From the NCBI RefSeq assembly GCF_020857975.1, contig NZ_JACWUO010000001.1, positions 372,001 to 436,000 on the forward strand: DNA of 64,000 nucleotides, in the 5' to 3' direction. Below the pieces are notes generated by a model. It was not told where the DNA came from, searched no databases, and saw only the letters and a list, made by a program, of their open reading frames with translations. Made by a program: the position numbers and the translations under genes. The DNA is from Stenotrophomonas rhizophila. GTDB lineage: Bacteria; Pseudomonadota; Gammaproteobacteria; Xanthomonadales; Xanthomonadaceae. This document shows positions 8,336-19,683 of this stretch, piece after piece; position 1 is the stretch's first letter; every line of letters starts with the position of its first letter.

Positions 8336-9796
8336 CTACAGCAGCGGCGAGGCCAGCCGCGCGAACGCCTCGGGTACGCGGTGCCGCCACAGCGACCGCT
8401 GGCGCTCGTTGTGCACCCGCACCGAGGCATCGAACTCGGCCGCCAGGATCTGCTCCAGCGCGGCCACCCGGTCGGCATCGACCAGCATCATCGACAGCTC
8501 GAAATTGAGGCGGAAGCTTCGGTGGTCGAAGTTGGCGCTGCCGACGATGCAGACCTCGCGGTCGGCGATGAAGGCCTTGGTATGCAGCATGCGCGGGCCG
8601 TATTCGTAGATCTTGACCCCCGCCTGCAGCAGCTCGTCGAAGTAGGAACGCGCGGCCTGGGTGACGAACCAGGAATCGCTCATCTTCGGCACCAGCAGGC
8701 GCACGTCCAGCCCACCCAGGGCGGCCGAGGTCAGCGCCATGCGCGCCGCTTCGCCGGGAACGAAGTAGGGCGTGACCAGCCAGACCCGTTCGCGTGCTTC
8801 GTGGATGGCGGCCACCTGCAGGCGGTGGATGGTCTCCCAGGAGGAATCCGGCCCGGATACCAGCACCTGCGCATGGATGCGGCCTTCCTGGCGGCTGGGT
8901 ACGTCGTGCGGCCACAGCGGGGCGATCTCCAGGCGCGCCGGTTCCTGCCCGGTGGCGTAGATCCAGTCTTCGACGAATACCAGCTGCAGGCTGCGCACCA
9001 CGTGCCCGGTCAGGCGCATGTGCAGGTCGCGGTAGGCGTCGGGGCGGCGGCTCTCGTCTTCCTCGTCGGTGATGTTGATCCCGCCGGTGAAGGCCACGCG
9101 GCCGTCGACGACCACCAGCTTGCGGTGGGTGCGCATGTTCATCCACGGGCGCTTGAACGGCTTGAGCAGCTGCCGCGGATGGAACCACGCCACTTCGCCG
9201 CCAGCCTCCAGCAAGGGTTGCAGGAAGCGTTTGCGGATCAGCGACGAACCCACCGCGTCCAGCAGCAGGCGCACCCGCACGCCGGCGCGGGCGCGCTCGA
9301 CCAGTGCATCGCGCAGCGCGGTGCCGGCGTGGTCGGGGTTGAAGATGTAGTACTCCACGTGCACGTGGTCGCGCGCCTGCGCGATCGCGGCGAGCAGGGC
9401 GCGGTAGGTGGCCGCGCCGTCCACCAGCCACTCCACCTCGGTGGCCGAGGACGGGGCCAGCCCGGTGGTGGCCTGGGCGATCTTGGCCAGTTCGGTGCAG
9501 TCGGCATCGGGCGGGCAGACGCTGCTGTAGTGCTCCATGCCCGAACGCGCGCGGCCACGACGCAGGCGCTGCCGTTTCACCTTCTGCGGGCCGAGCAGGT
9601 AGTAGATGAAGAGGCCGAGGTAGGGCAGGGCGGCCAGCGACAGGATCCAGCTCAGCGTGGCCACCGGTTCGCGCTTCTGCAGCATGATCCAGCCGGTCAG
9701 CCACAGCAGGTAGAGCAGGTAGGCGATGACCAGCAGCGGGCGCAGGTGCGGCACGGCGTCCAGCCAGTCGGTCAGGGCGAAGTAGGTGGTGGGCAT
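8336..9796 (-). CDS. cls: Cardiolipin synthase (phospholipase D family)
   Basis: The product joins two phosphatidylglycerol molecules into cardiolipin at the inner membrane. The 486-residue length and layout fit the ClsA type: two N-terminal membrane helices (about residues 20-75), then two phospholipase D domains. The first HKD motif is HRKLVVVDG near residue 224, followed by FTGGINI. The second is HTKAFIADREVCIVGSANFDHRS near residue 405. Both catalytic His and Lys residues are present. The gene is monocistronic or heads a unit with the small membrane protein and pdxJ. A terminator at 9848-9880 separates it from the exbD gene upstream. Confidence 0.93.
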   Translation of the reverse strand: MPTTYFALTDWLDAVPHLRPLLVIAYLLYLLWLTGWIMLQKREPVATLSWILSLAALPYLGLFIYYLLGPQKVKRQRLRRGRARSGMEHYSSVCPPDADCTELAKIAQATTGLAPSSATEVEWLVDGAATYRALLAAIAQARDHVHVEYYIFNPDHAGTALRDALVERARAGVRVRLLLDAVGSSLIRKRFLQPLLEAGGEVAWFHPRQLLKPFKRPWMNMRTHRKLVVVDGRVAFTGGINITDEEDESRRPDAYRDLHMRLTGHVVRSLQLVFVEDWIYATGQEPARLEIAPLWPHDVPSRQEGRIHAQVLVSGPDSSWETIHRLQVAAIHEARERVWLVTPYFVPGEAARMALTSAALGGLDVRLLVPKMSDSWFVTQAARSYFDELLQAGVKIYEYGPRMLHTKAFIADREVCIVGSANFDHRSFRLNFELSMMLVDADRVAALEQILAAEFDASVRVHNERQRSLWRHRVPEAFARLASPLL

Positions 9797-9847
9797 GCGC
9801 CGATGATAGCGGTCCGGCTGGGTCGGGGTGGGCGTCGGGCAGCAGGC

Positions 9848-9880
9848 AAAAAAAAACGCCCCTGTCTCCAGGGGCGTTTT
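9848..9880 (-). terminator. Rho-independent terminator after exbD2
   Basis: Read on the minus strand, an AACGCCCCTG / CAGGGGCGTT stem with a short loop is followed by a run of nine T (nine A at 9848-9856 on the plus strand). It lies just after the last exbD stop and closes the tonB-exbB-exbD-exbD operon. Confidence 0.9.
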
Positions 9881-9910
9881 CCAGTCGCGTCATGACTGCA
9901 GTCTTGCTGA

Positions 9911-10324
9911 TTACTGCTGTACGAAGCCGATCTTCTTCATCTGGGCGTTCTTCGCGGCGGCCAATACCTTGGCCATCACGTCGTACTCCGAGTCCGGGCT
10001 GGCGTCGATGCGCAGTTCCGGCTGGTTGGTCGGGTCCTTCTGGACCTCCTGCTCCATCCGCTGCTGCAACTCGGCGGTTGCAACCGGGCTGTTGTTCCAC
10101 GAGACCTGGTTGCTGGCGTCGATCTTGAGTTCGATCGGCGGCGGCGGCTCGACCAGCTGCGGCGGTGGGTTGAGCACGCGCTGCGGCAGGTCCACGGCGA
10201 TCGGGTAGGTCATGATCGGCGCGGTGACGATGAAGATGATCAGCAGCACCAGCATCACGTCCACGAGGGGCGTGACGTTGATGTCGGCCATGGGGCCTTT
10301 GTTACCACCGGTACTGAACGCCAT
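9911..10324 (-). CDS. exbD2: ExbD/TolR family biopolymer transporter (second copy)
   Basis: An inner-membrane component of the proton-driven TonB motor. The 137 residues show the family layout: a short cytoplasmic start ([22 protein letters not shown]) with the membrane helix and its conserved proton-path Asp in PLVDVM, then a periplasmic domain ending in VQQ. A proline-rich stretch ([15 protein letters not shown], about residues 52-66) is longer than in the neighbouring copy. The start lies 3 bases after the stop of the upstream exbD. In Xanthomonas this second exbD exists beside exbD1 and is dispensable for iron uptake. The same role here is inference. Confidence 0.9.
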   Translation of the reverse strand: MAFSTGGNKGPMADINVTPLVDVMLVLLIIFIVTAPIMTYPIAVDLPQRVLNPPPQLVEPPPPIELKIDASNQVSWNNSPVATAELQQRMEQEVQKDPTNQPELRIDASPDSEYDVMAKVLAAAKNAQMKKIGFVQQ

Positions 10325-10327
10325 GGC

Positions 10328-10753
10328 TTACTGCCCCTTCTCTTTGGTGGCAACGAAGCCAACGTCGAGCATGCCCTGTTCCTGCGCAATCTTGGTCATC
10401 TCGTTGATGACGCGCATCTTGGTGGTGCGGTCACCACGCAGATTGAGCGGCGGCTGCGGGGTCTGCTGGGCGGCGGTCGCCAAGCGCGACTCGAGCGTCT
10501 GCTTGTTGATTTCCTCGTCGTTCCAGTAGATCGAGCCGTCTTCCTTGACTGCCAGGGTGATCGGGCCCGAACGCTTCTCAGCGTCTTCCGGGCTCTGCAC
10601 CAGGTTGGCCTCCGGCAGATCCACCTTGACCTTGTGGGACATCAGAGGCGCCGTGATGATGAAGATGATCAGCAGCACCAGCATCACGTCCACGAGGGGC
10701 GTAACGTTGATGTCGGCCATGGGGCCGCCGCTGTTACCACTACTGAAAGCCAT
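10328..10753 (-). CDS. exbD1: ExbD family TonB-system protein (first copy)
   Basis: A 141-residue partner of ExbB in energising TonB. The N-terminal block ([29 protein letters not shown]) is nearly identical to that of the next gene and contains the conserved membrane Asp. The periplasmic half (VKEDGSIYWNDEEINKQTLE, RGDRTTKMRVINEMTKIAQEQGMLDVGFVA) is the standard ExbD fold and differs from the second copy. The gene lies 57 bases after exbB and 3 bases before exbD2, so the three are one operon. Confidence 0.93.
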   Translation of the reverse strand: MAFSSGNSGGPMADINVTPLVDVMLVLLIIFIITAPLMSHKVKVDLPEANLVQSPEDAEKRSGPITLAVKEDGSIYWNDEEINKQTLESRLATAAQQTPQPPLNLRGDRTTKMRVINEMTKIAQEQGMLDVGFVATKEKGQ

Positions 10754-10810
10754 AACGGGCTCCGTCTAGATCGTGTTGACTACGTTCTCGCTGGGTAAAG
10801 CGCGTCGCAA

Positions 10811-11575
10811 TTAGCGGACGCGCGAACCGGTGGCGAAGAAGTCGTGCAGGTCGTGAGCGAACGTATCGAACTTGCTGATCGTGGCGCTGTTGATCTTGCT
10901 GAAGAAGTTGAAGGCGAACACGGCCGGGATAGCCACGAACAGACCGATGGCGGTCATGATCAGTGCTTCACCCACCGGGCCTGCAACGGCGTCGATCGAG
11001 GCGGAACCGGTGGCACCGATCTTGATCAGCGCGCCGTAGATGCCCCACACGGTACCCAGCAGACCGACGAACGGAGCGGTTGCACCGACGGTGGCCAGCA
11101 GGGTCATGCCCGACTGCAGGTTGTTGCTTTCGCGGGTCACGGCCTGACGCAGGGCGCGGTCGACGAACTCCGAACGGCTCAGGTTCTCACCCAGGCCACC
11201 ACCGGTGGCGCCGCCTTCGGCACGCTGGTGGTGGGCAGCTGCCTGGGCAGCGTCCAGGGCGATCTTGGAGAACGGCTCGGAAGCGGGCTGTTCTTCCATG
11301 GCGCGGATGGCGTCCTGGGCGTTCGGGGTATCCCAGAACAGGCTCACGACCTTGTCGGCAGCGCTCTTCAGGCGGGTAGCACGGAAGATGTTGATGACGG
11401 TCCAGTACCAGGACATGGCCGACATGATGATCAGGGTCAGCAGCACGACCCAGGAGACGGCGAAATCACCCGGCTTGGTGGTCATTTCGTGGATCAAGTG
11501 CTCGAAGCCCATCTGCGAGAGGGCGTTCGACGGGTTGCCCCCAGCAGCAGCGGCGATGAAGAGTTCCTGCAGCAT
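10811..11575 (-). CDS. exbB: TonB-system proton channel ExbB
   Basis: The MotA/TolQ/ExbB family inner-membrane protein forms the pentameric proton channel of the TonB motor. The 254 residues hold one N-terminal membrane helix (about 35-60, FAVSWVVLLTLIIMSAMSWYW) and two C-terminal ones (about 155-220) with family blocks LATVGATAPFVGLLGTVWGIY and GPVGEALIMTAIGLFVAIPAVFAFN. It lies between tonB and exbD1. Confidence 0.95.
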   Translation of the reverse strand: MLQELFIAAAAGGNPSNALSQMGFEHLIHEMTTKPGDFAVSWVVLLTLIIMSAMSWYWTVINIFRATRLKSAADKVVSLFWDTPNAQDAIRAMEEQPASEPFSKIALDAAQAAAHHQRAEGGATGGGLGENLSRSEFVDRALRQAVTRESNNLQSGMTLLATVGATAPFVGLLGTVWGIYGALIKIGATGSASIDAVAGPVGEALIMTAIGLFVAIPAVFAFNFFSKINSATISKFDTFAHDLHDFFATGSRVR

Positions 11576-11660
11576 GACGCTTACCTTTGTTGTGTGTGGT
11601 GATGAATGGTGTTGCTTGAAATAACCGATGGAACGGTGGCCGGCGGGCCACCGACGACCA

Positions 11661-12329
11661 TCAGTTCAGCGCAAAGTTGACCGGGACGCGAACGCGACCT
11701 GCGACCTTCTTCCCGCCCGACTCCGCAGAACGGAAGCTCCACTTGCGAGCTGCTTCCATTGCGGCGCGGTCGAGGTCACGGTTACGGCTGGACCGTTCGA
11801 CCGACACATTGGTGACGTTGCCATTGGCATCGACATCAATGATCAGGATCACTTCACCCTGGATACCTGCGCGGAATGCTGCCGGCGGGTAACGCGGGGG
11901 GTTCATGTTCTTCGAGGAAATGTCGACGCTGGCCTCGATCTGGCTCGGCGGAGCCGGCGGTGAGGGCGGCGACGGCGGCGTAACGATGTCGTTGGCACGC
12001 GGCTGCGGCACATCGACGATCGGCGGCTGCGGCGGCGGTGGTACCGGCGACGGCTTCGGCGGCGACAGATTCTTCACCGGCGGAGGCGGCGTATCGGTCG
12101 GCGGCGGCGGCGGCGGCGGCGGTGGGGGCGGCGGCGGAGCGTCGACCAGGGTCACCATGATGTTGCGTTCCTTCTCCGCAGCGGCCTTGGGGGCCACGGC
12201 CGGGATCAGAAGCATCATGAAGGCGGCGAGATGCAGTGCGATTACAAAAGCGATACCCACGATTCGCGGCCAGCTGAAGCCGGTGTCATCGCGTTGTTCG
12301 TACCTGTGAACGACTAGTTGTTCCGTCAT
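11661..12329 (-). CDS. tonB: TonB energy transducer
   Basis: TonB spans the periplasm and transfers proton-motive force to outer-membrane receptors for siderophores, vitamin B12 and, in xanthomonads, many plant-derived sugars. About 222 residues: cytoplasmic start (MTEQLVVHRYEQ), one membrane helix (IVGIAFVIALHLAAFMMLLI), a very proline-rich periplasmic spacer, and a C-terminal domain with PPRYPPAAFRAGIQGEVILIIDVDANGNV and the closing RVRVPVNFALN. The spacer has a run of 13 prolines encoded by a GGC-rich tract (plus strand about 12100-12138), a possible slippage site. The ATG at 12329 is chosen by similarity to xanthomonad TonB. In-frame starts at 12344 and 12380 are possible. Confidence 0.92.
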   Translation of the reverse strand: MTEQLVVHRYEQRDDTGFSWPRIVGIAFVIALHLAAFMMLLIPAVAPKAAAEKERNIMVTLVDAPPPPPPPPPPPPPTDTPPPPVKNLSPPKPSPVPPPPQPPIVDVPQPRANDIVTPPSPPSPPAPPSQIEASVDISSKNMNPPRYPPAAFRAGIQGEVILIIDVDANGNVTNVSVERSSRNRDLDRAAMEAARKWSFRSAESGGKKVAGRVRVPVNFALN

Positions 12330-12475
12330 GCGCCAAGAGCTCATTAGTGGGGCCGGGATACCCGGGGACAGGTAGCCCATGATCAGCGGTGCATGACACC
12401 GCAGGAACCTCCAAGCTTATACCAATCCTGAGCGCCTGCGCATCACTGTGGCAGGCGTTCAGGCGTTATTCCTAC

Positions 12476-13669
12476 TTACTTCAGGTTGATGATTTTCTTG
12501 GCATCGGCCTGGTTCTTCACACCCTTCGCCAGCGCCTGCTGGGCGGCCTGCTTGGCCTCCGGGATGCGACCTTCGGCATGCAAAACGCGTGCCAAATTCA
12601 AGTAGGTTTCACCGTCCTTGGAGAGCGGGGCGGCCTTCTGCCACGCTTCGACTGCCTTCGGTACCTGGTCGGAGTAGTAGTAGGACTGGGCCAGCGCCAG
12701 GTAAACCTGGTAGTCCGGCTTCAGGATGCCCTTCTCCAACCCTTCGTTGATGACCGCGATGACGTCCTTTTCCTTGTTCTCGGTATTGGCGTAGATCGAG
12801 TACAGCTGCTTGTACTCGCGCTCTTCGCTGAGCTGGCCTGCCGCACGCAGCTTGTCCATCACCGCGGCGGCCTTGTCCATCTGGTCGGCCTGCATGTACA
12901 TGCTGGCCAGGTTCAGCTGGGCTTTCTTGTCGTTGGGGGTGCGCGCCACGATCGCTTCGGCCTGCTTGACCGCTTCACCGGTCTGGCCGGCTTCGGCCAT
13001 GGCGGCCATCAGCAGCTGGTTCCAGCTGTCCTTGGGCTCGGCGGCGCCGGCGATGGCCTGCTGCAGCACCGGGATGGCGTCGGCATAGCGCTGGGTCTGG
13101 TACAGGGCCTGGCCCTTGATCACCAGTTCTTCGGGCTTGGACGACTTGGTTTCGGCGAAGTACTTGTCCAGGGTGGCAAGGCCGGGGGCGGTCTCGTCAT
13201 CCTGCAGCTGCAGCTGGGCCAGCATCAGCATCGACTGGTAGTGGCCGTTGTTGTCCAGGCCGTTGAACTCCAGCACCTGCTGCAGGTACTTCTTGGCAGC
13301 GGCGTTGTCTTCGGTCTGGTAGGCGGCCTGCGAGGCCAGCTGGGCGGCCAGCGACTTGTCGTAGGTGTTGGCGGCGCTGTTGGCCAGGATCTCGTCGCCC
13401 AGGGCGCGGGTCTCCGGGAACTTCTGCTCGTTGTAGCTGTCAATCAGCTTCTGCAGCTTGCTGCCGAGCTTGGGCGAGGCCTTGACGCTGGGCTCCTGGC
13501 GGGTCGCGTTGGGGTACAAGGCTTCGGCCTTGGCCTGCTGCTTGCCACCGCGGTTGCCACGTTCGGCCGAGCGCGAGGACTGGGCGAATGCATCGGTGAC
13601 CATGGCGCCACCGACTGCGGTCGCGATGAGGACGGAAAGGACGGCTTGCTTGTGGTTGCTGAAAATCAT
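12476..13669 (-). CDS. Secreted tetratricopeptide-repeat protein next to the TonB operon
   Basis: A 397-residue protein with a cleavable signal peptide (about residues 1-29, ending DAFAQ). A basic, Gln- and Lys-rich linker follows, then TPR-like helical pairs from about residue 60 to the end (for example YDKSLAAQLASQAAYQTED, YADAIPVLQQAIAGAAEP, KAQLNLASMYMQADQMDKAAAVMDKL, GETYLNLARVLHAEGRIPEAKQAAQQAL). It lies just upstream of tonB on the same strand with about 150 bases between. TPR proteins of this kind occur beside TonB-ExbBD operons in several gammaproteobacteria and are proposed to help assemble the motor. That role here is inference. Confidence 0.8.
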   Translation of the reverse strand: MIFSNHKQAVLSVLIATAVGGAMVTDAFAQSSRSAERGNRGGKQQAKAEALYPNATRQEPSVKASPKLGSKLQKLIDSYNEQKFPETRALGDEILANSAANTYDKSLAAQLASQAAYQTEDNAAAKKYLQQVLEFNGLDNNGHYQSMLMLAQLQLQDDETAPGLATLDKYFAETKSSKPEELVIKGQALYQTQRYADAIPVLQQAIAGAAEPKDSWNQLLMAAMAEAGQTGEAVKQAEAIVARTPNDKKAQLNLASMYMQADQMDKAAAVMDKLRAAGQLSEEREYKQLYSIYANTENKEKDVIAVINEGLEKGILKPDYQVYLALAQSYYYSDQVPKAVEAWQKAAPLSKDGETYLNLARVLHAEGRIPEAKQAAQQALAKGVKNQADAKKIINLK

Positions 13670-13801
13670 CTTTCACCTCGATCGAACCGCCGCGGCGGCA
13701 TCAAAACGGACTGTCAGAAAAATCTGAGCCGCCAAACGTATCAGAAACTCATGGCGTGAGAAATCGTTTCCGATGCTGCAATACAGCATACTTTGGTCGC
13801 A

Positions 13802-14608
13802 TCAGCCGCACCTGGGCTTGCGTCCGGCGGCCTGGGCCTGCTGGTAGACCCCACTCAGCGCAGGCGCGTCGCGCTGCAGCTCGCGGATCCGGTTGGCCGG
13901 GTCGGGGTGGGTGGACAGCCATTGCGGGGACCGGCCGCCACTGGCGGCCATCATGTTCTGCCACAGGTTGACCGCCTGGGCCGGGTCGAATCCGGCTTCG
14001 GCCATCAACCGCTGCCCGACCACATCGGCCTCGCTTTCCTGGGTACGCGAACCAGGCAGCAGGAAGGCGGTCTGCGCGGTCATGCCGCCGAGCTGGTTGA
14101 CCGTGCCGGCGGCGCCATCGCCATAGGCGGCGCCGGCCAGTGCGCCCAGCACGGCCAGGCCGGTCTGCGCGCCCATCTGGCGGGTCAGGCGTTCCTCGTG
14201 GTGGCGCGAGATCACATGGCCGATTTCATGGCCGATCACCGCCGCCAGCTGGTCCTGGTTCTTGGCCACGGTGAGGATCCCGGTGTTGACCCCGACCTTG
14301 CCGCCAGGCAGCGCAAAGGCATTGGGTTCCTTGTCGACGAACACCGCCGTTTCCCACCGTACGCCACGGTACTGCGGTGGCAGCTGCGCGACCAGCGCAT
14401 TGACCACGCACTGCACATAGCCGTTCTGGCGGCCGTCGGTACTGACTTTTTCCTTCTGCTTGGTCTGGGCGAAGGCCTGCGCGCCCAGCTGGTCCAGCTC
14501 GGCCTGCGACACGCCGCCGACCATCTGCCGGCGCCCGGTGGGCGAGGTGGTGGTGGCGCAGGCACTGACCAGCAGCGCAATGGCAACGCCCAACAGAACC
14601 GGTTTCAT
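13802..14608 (-). CDS. M48 family metalloprotease, lipoprotein
   Basis: A zinc protease of the LoiP/BepA-like M48 group, 268 residues, probably anchored to the outer membrane facing the periplasm. The lipobox is LLVSAC (Cys about residue 17). The zinc motif HEIGH lies near residue 126 and the third ligand lies in ESEADVVGQRLM about 65 residues later, as expected. FALPGGKVGVNTGIL before the HEIGH and the STHPDPANRI block near the end are typical of the family. Homologues degrade or refold misassembled outer-membrane proteins. The exact paralogue cannot be fixed by eye. Confidence 0.9.
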   Translation of the reverse strand: MKPVLLGVAIALLVSACATTTSPTGRRQMVGGVSQAELDQLGAQAFAQTKQKEKVSTDGRQNGYVQCVVNALVAQLPPQYRGVRWETAVFVDKEPNAFALPGGKVGVNTGILTVAKNQDQLAAVIGHEIGHVISRHHEERLTRQMGAQTGLAVLGALAGAAYGDGAAGTVNQLGGMTAQTAFLLPGSRTQESEADVVGQRLMAEAGFDPAQAVNLWQNMMAASGGRSPQWLSTHPDPANRIRELQRDAPALSGVYQQAQAAGRKPRCG

Positions 14609-14733
14609 CGCAAGTCCCCCTTGTTCATATCTGCAGTGTGGAACGACGGTACGTAAAATTTTGTTGTCGTTGCCGTCAACAATGGGCGACGTTCAGGCAC
14701 GTGCGTGGCAGGTGATGGCCCACGCGCGTCCGC

Positions 14734-15585
14734 TCAATGCAGGCCCAGGAATACCAGCGCCCCCAGGGCGATGGCATTGTTCAGCGCGTGCGCAACGATC
14801 GGCGCCCACAGGGTGCCGGTGCGCTGGTACAACCAGGCGAACGCCGCCCCCATGCTGCCGTAGACCAGCCACAACTGGGCGATTTCCCAGGGGCCGTTGG
14901 CGCTGGTGCCGGGAATTTCATGGACCAGGGCGAAGGCCAGGCTGCTCAGCAGCATGCCCAGCAACGGCCGGCCGGCCTGCCACAGGCGCCCGAACAGGAC
15001 GCGGCGGAACAGCAGTTCCTCGTAGGCCGGGGCCAGCACGATGGCGAACACGGCCAGGAACCACGGGAAGCGGGCCAGGGCCTGTTCCATCAGGGCCAGG
15101 TTGGTCGGGACCGGTTCGATGCCGGCCTGCTTGGCCAGGAAGGCGATCAGGTTGCTGCCGATCACCACGCAGGTGGCCACCAGCAGGGTCCAGCCCCAGG
15201 TGGAGCTGCGCCGGAGCGCCTGCAATGACGTGCTGCGTTCGCCGGGCGTGGCGCGCCGGCGCAGGAAGTACAGCAACAGCGCGGCACCGCCGGTGGCGAC
15301 GATGGCCATCAGGATCTGCGCCAGTGCGCCGGGTTGGCCCAGTTGCTGGGCGAGGGTGGACGCATCCACCGTGCCGCCGGCGCGCTTGGCTGCGGTGGCA
15401 ACCACTGCGCCGCGGTAGGCGCCCCAGACCAGGCCGCTGGCCAGGCTGAGCCCGAACAGGGTGACGATGGCGATGCCCAGGTCGATGAAGAACCCGGCCA
15501 CTGCCGAGCGTGGCCGGGGGCCGGGCGCAGCAGGCGACAACGGGGGCAGCGGAGGCGTCAGGGACGCCGGAGCGGTTGCGGACAT
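14734..15585 (-). CDS. CPBP family intramembrane glutamic endopeptidase
   Basis: A 283-residue multi-pass membrane protein of the CPBP (Abi, Rce1-like) family. The diagnostic motifs are present: EELLFRRVLFGRL near residue 188, FALVHEIP near residue 226, and the final ALNNAIALG block with its Asn. The Glu-Glu and His residues form the proposed catalytic site. An N-terminal proline-rich cytoplasmic tail (about 28 residues) precedes the first helix. Substrates are unknown. Family members process prenylated or signalling peptides, or provide self-immunity to bacteriocins. No bacteriocin gene is visible nearby. Confidence 0.88.
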   Translation of the reverse strand: MSATAPASLTPPLPPLSPAAPGPRPRSAVAGFFIDLGIAIVTLFGLSLASGLVWGAYRGAVVATAAKRAGGTVDASTLAQQLGQPGALAQILMAIVATGGAALLLYFLRRRATPGERSTSLQALRRSSTWGWTLLVATCVVIGSNLIAFLAKQAGIEPVPTNLALMEQALARFPWFLAVFAIVLAPAYEELLFRRVLFGRLWQAGRPLLGMLLSSLAFALVHEIPGTSANGPWEIAQLWLVYGSMGAAFAWLYQRTGTLWAPIVAHALNNAIALGALVFLGLH

Positions 15586-15658
15586 CGGATTCCTGGCATC
15601 GGCGGACGAATGCCGGCCAGGTTGCAGGTCGCAACCGGCCGGCCCTGACCCGATTGTG

Positions 15659-18214
<2,556 letters not shown>

Positions 18215-18232
18215 TCAGCCCCTGGGGGACCA

Positions 18233-19330
18233 CTATGGCACAGGCTGGACCTGCCCATGTTCCACGTGGAACCGGGTGATGTCGGTAGCCGCGCCGAGTG
18301 CTGCCGGAATTTCGGTGGCGGTGATGAAGATCTGCGCCGGGCCGGCCTTCAGCCGCTCCAGCACCCGCGCCTGATGGTTGCGGTCCAGTTCCGAGGACAG
18401 ATCGTCCAGGGCGATCACCGGCCATTCCCCGCGCTGCTCGGCATAGTCCTCGGCCTGGGCCAGCAGGCAGGTAAGCGCGGTGAGCTTGGCCTGCCCGCGC
18501 GACAGCGCATCGCGGCCGGGAATGCTGGCAAAGCCCACGCTCCAGTCGGCGCGATGCGGGCCCACCGAGGTATAGCCGGCCATGCGGTCGCGGTCGCGCG
18601 CCAGCAGCAGGGCGTCGGACAGCGAGAGTTCCTGTTTGCGCCAGCCCGGGCTGAGCGTCAGTGCCTGGATGCCCAGATTCGGTGCGAGCACATCGGCCAG
18701 GTCGATGGTGCGCTGCTGCAGCCGCTCCAGGTAGTGTTGGCGCCGGGTTGTCAGCGGCTCACCGGCCTCGGCCAGCTCGTGGTCCCAGGCATCCAGTGCC
18801 TGCGGATGCCCGCCCTGCTTGAGCAGCGCATTGCGCTGCTTCAGCGCCCGCGAATACCGCCGCCACAACGCCAGGAAGTCTGGTTCCACGTGGAACAAGC
18901 CCCAGTCGAGGAAGCGCCGGCGCGGTTCGCCGCCGCCACTGACCAGGGCGTGGCTGCCCGGCTCGAAGGTCACCACGGCCAGGGCCGCACACAGGTTACC
19001 CAGCTGGGCGACATCTTCTCCGTCCAGCCGGCCCTTCCATTCCTGGCCGCTGTGACGAAGCCCGGCCTTGCGCCGCGTGGAACTGACCGCACCTTCGCGC
19101 TGTTCGTCCCACTCCACGAATACTTCCAGCGCCTCCCGGCCCTGCCGTACCAGGCCATCGCGCACCCGGCCGCGGAAACTGCGCCCATAGGCCATTACGT
19201 GCAGGGCCTCCAGTACGCTGGTCTTGCCAGCACCATTGTCACCGGTGATCAGGTTGATGCCCGGTTGTGGCGCAAGTTCGACGCTGTCGAAACGACGGAC
19301 CTGGTGCAGGGACAGACGGCGGATATGCAT
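18233..19330 (-). CDS. recF: DNA replication and repair protein RecF
   Basis: An SMC-like ATPase that helps load RecA at gaps through RecFOR. About 365 residues. The Walker A motif GDNGAGKTS (about residues 30-38) is followed by the RecF hallmark VLEALHVMAYGRSFRGRVRDGLV. The ABC signature lies in LSRGQAKLTALTCLLAQA, and the Walker B region is WPVIALDDLSSELD. The ATG at 19330 is chosen over a GTG at 19342. Two parS-like 16-mers lie inside the coding region (18258-18273 and 18882-18897), encoding FHVE in both cases. Unlike the usual compact dnaA-dnaN-recF order, about 0.9 kb separates it from dnaN, and a terminator lies in that gap, so it needs its own promoter. Confidence 0.96.
   Translation of the reverse strand: MHIRRLSLHQVRRFDSVELAPQPGINLITGDNGAGKTSVLEALHVMAYGRSFRGRVRDGLVRQGREALEVFVEWDEQREGAVSSTRRKAGLRHSGQEWKGRLDGEDVAQLGNLCAALAVVTFEPGSHALVSGGGEPRRRFLDWGLFHVEPDFLALWRRYSRALKQRNALLKQGGHPQALDAWDHELAEAGEPLTTRRQHYLERLQQRTIDLADVLAPNLGIQALTLSPGWRKQELSLSDALLLARDRDRMAGYTSVGPHRADWSVGFASIPGRDALSRGQAKLTALTCLLAQAEDYAEQRGEWPVIALDDLSSELDRNHQARVLERLKAGPAQIFITATEIPAALGAATDITRFHVEHGQVQPVP
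18258..18273. promoter_or_regulatory. parS: parS-like site 1 (inside recF 3' end)
   Basis: TGTTCCACGTGGAACC, matching the gammaproteobacterial parS core GTTCCACGTGGAAC. ParB would bind here to start chromosome segregation. It lies within recF codons. Confidence 0.8.
18882..18897. promoter_or_regulatory. parS: parS-like site 2 (inside recF)
   Basis: GGTTCCACGTGGAACA, containing the full 14-base palindrome GTTCCACGTGGAAC. It lies inside recF, about 620 bases from site 1. Confidence 0.8.
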
Positions 19331-19503
19331 GCGGACGATCACGGCCGCACTGGGCGGCAGACGGGTAGGGGCAATCGATCAGCTTACTGCATCGCGCTGG
19401 TTTCACGGACGTGGTGCGTAAACACCGCCGCTGCTAGCGGTAGCGTCGTCATCGGGATGAGCGCAGCCTGATCGATGGATTCCAGCCGCCGGGACACCTA
19501 CGA

Positions 19504-19626
19504 ATTCCTTGGAATCTGCGGGCCCGCGCAGGACAGTAGCCCTGCAGATTTCAAGGAAAAACGGGCGAATTCACCGGCAACCAGACGCGTTCACAGTCGA
19601 TGGGCGGAAAATTCTTGAAATCTGCG
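19504..19626. repeat. Three short iteron-like repeats
   Basis: Copies: ATTCCTTGGAATCTGCG at 19504-19520, TTCCTTGAAATCTGCAG on the minus strand at 19542-19558, and ATTCTTGAAATCTGCG at 19611-19626. The first two face each other and form a 13-base inverted repeat with one mismatch. A degenerate fourth match (AAATCCAAGG) follows near 19660. They sit beside the DnaA boxes. The binding protein, if any, is unknown. Confidence 0.55.
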
Positions 19627-19683
19627 CAGCCGGGCAGGGTATCTGCTTTCAGATCTTGCGAAATCCAAGGCAGCCACATTCCG

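Noticed and set aside
12425-12470. Inverted repeat GCCTGC/GCAGGC between tonB and the TPR gene
   Set aside because: No T-run follows on the minus strand, so it is not a convincing terminator. It may still be a weak hairpin.
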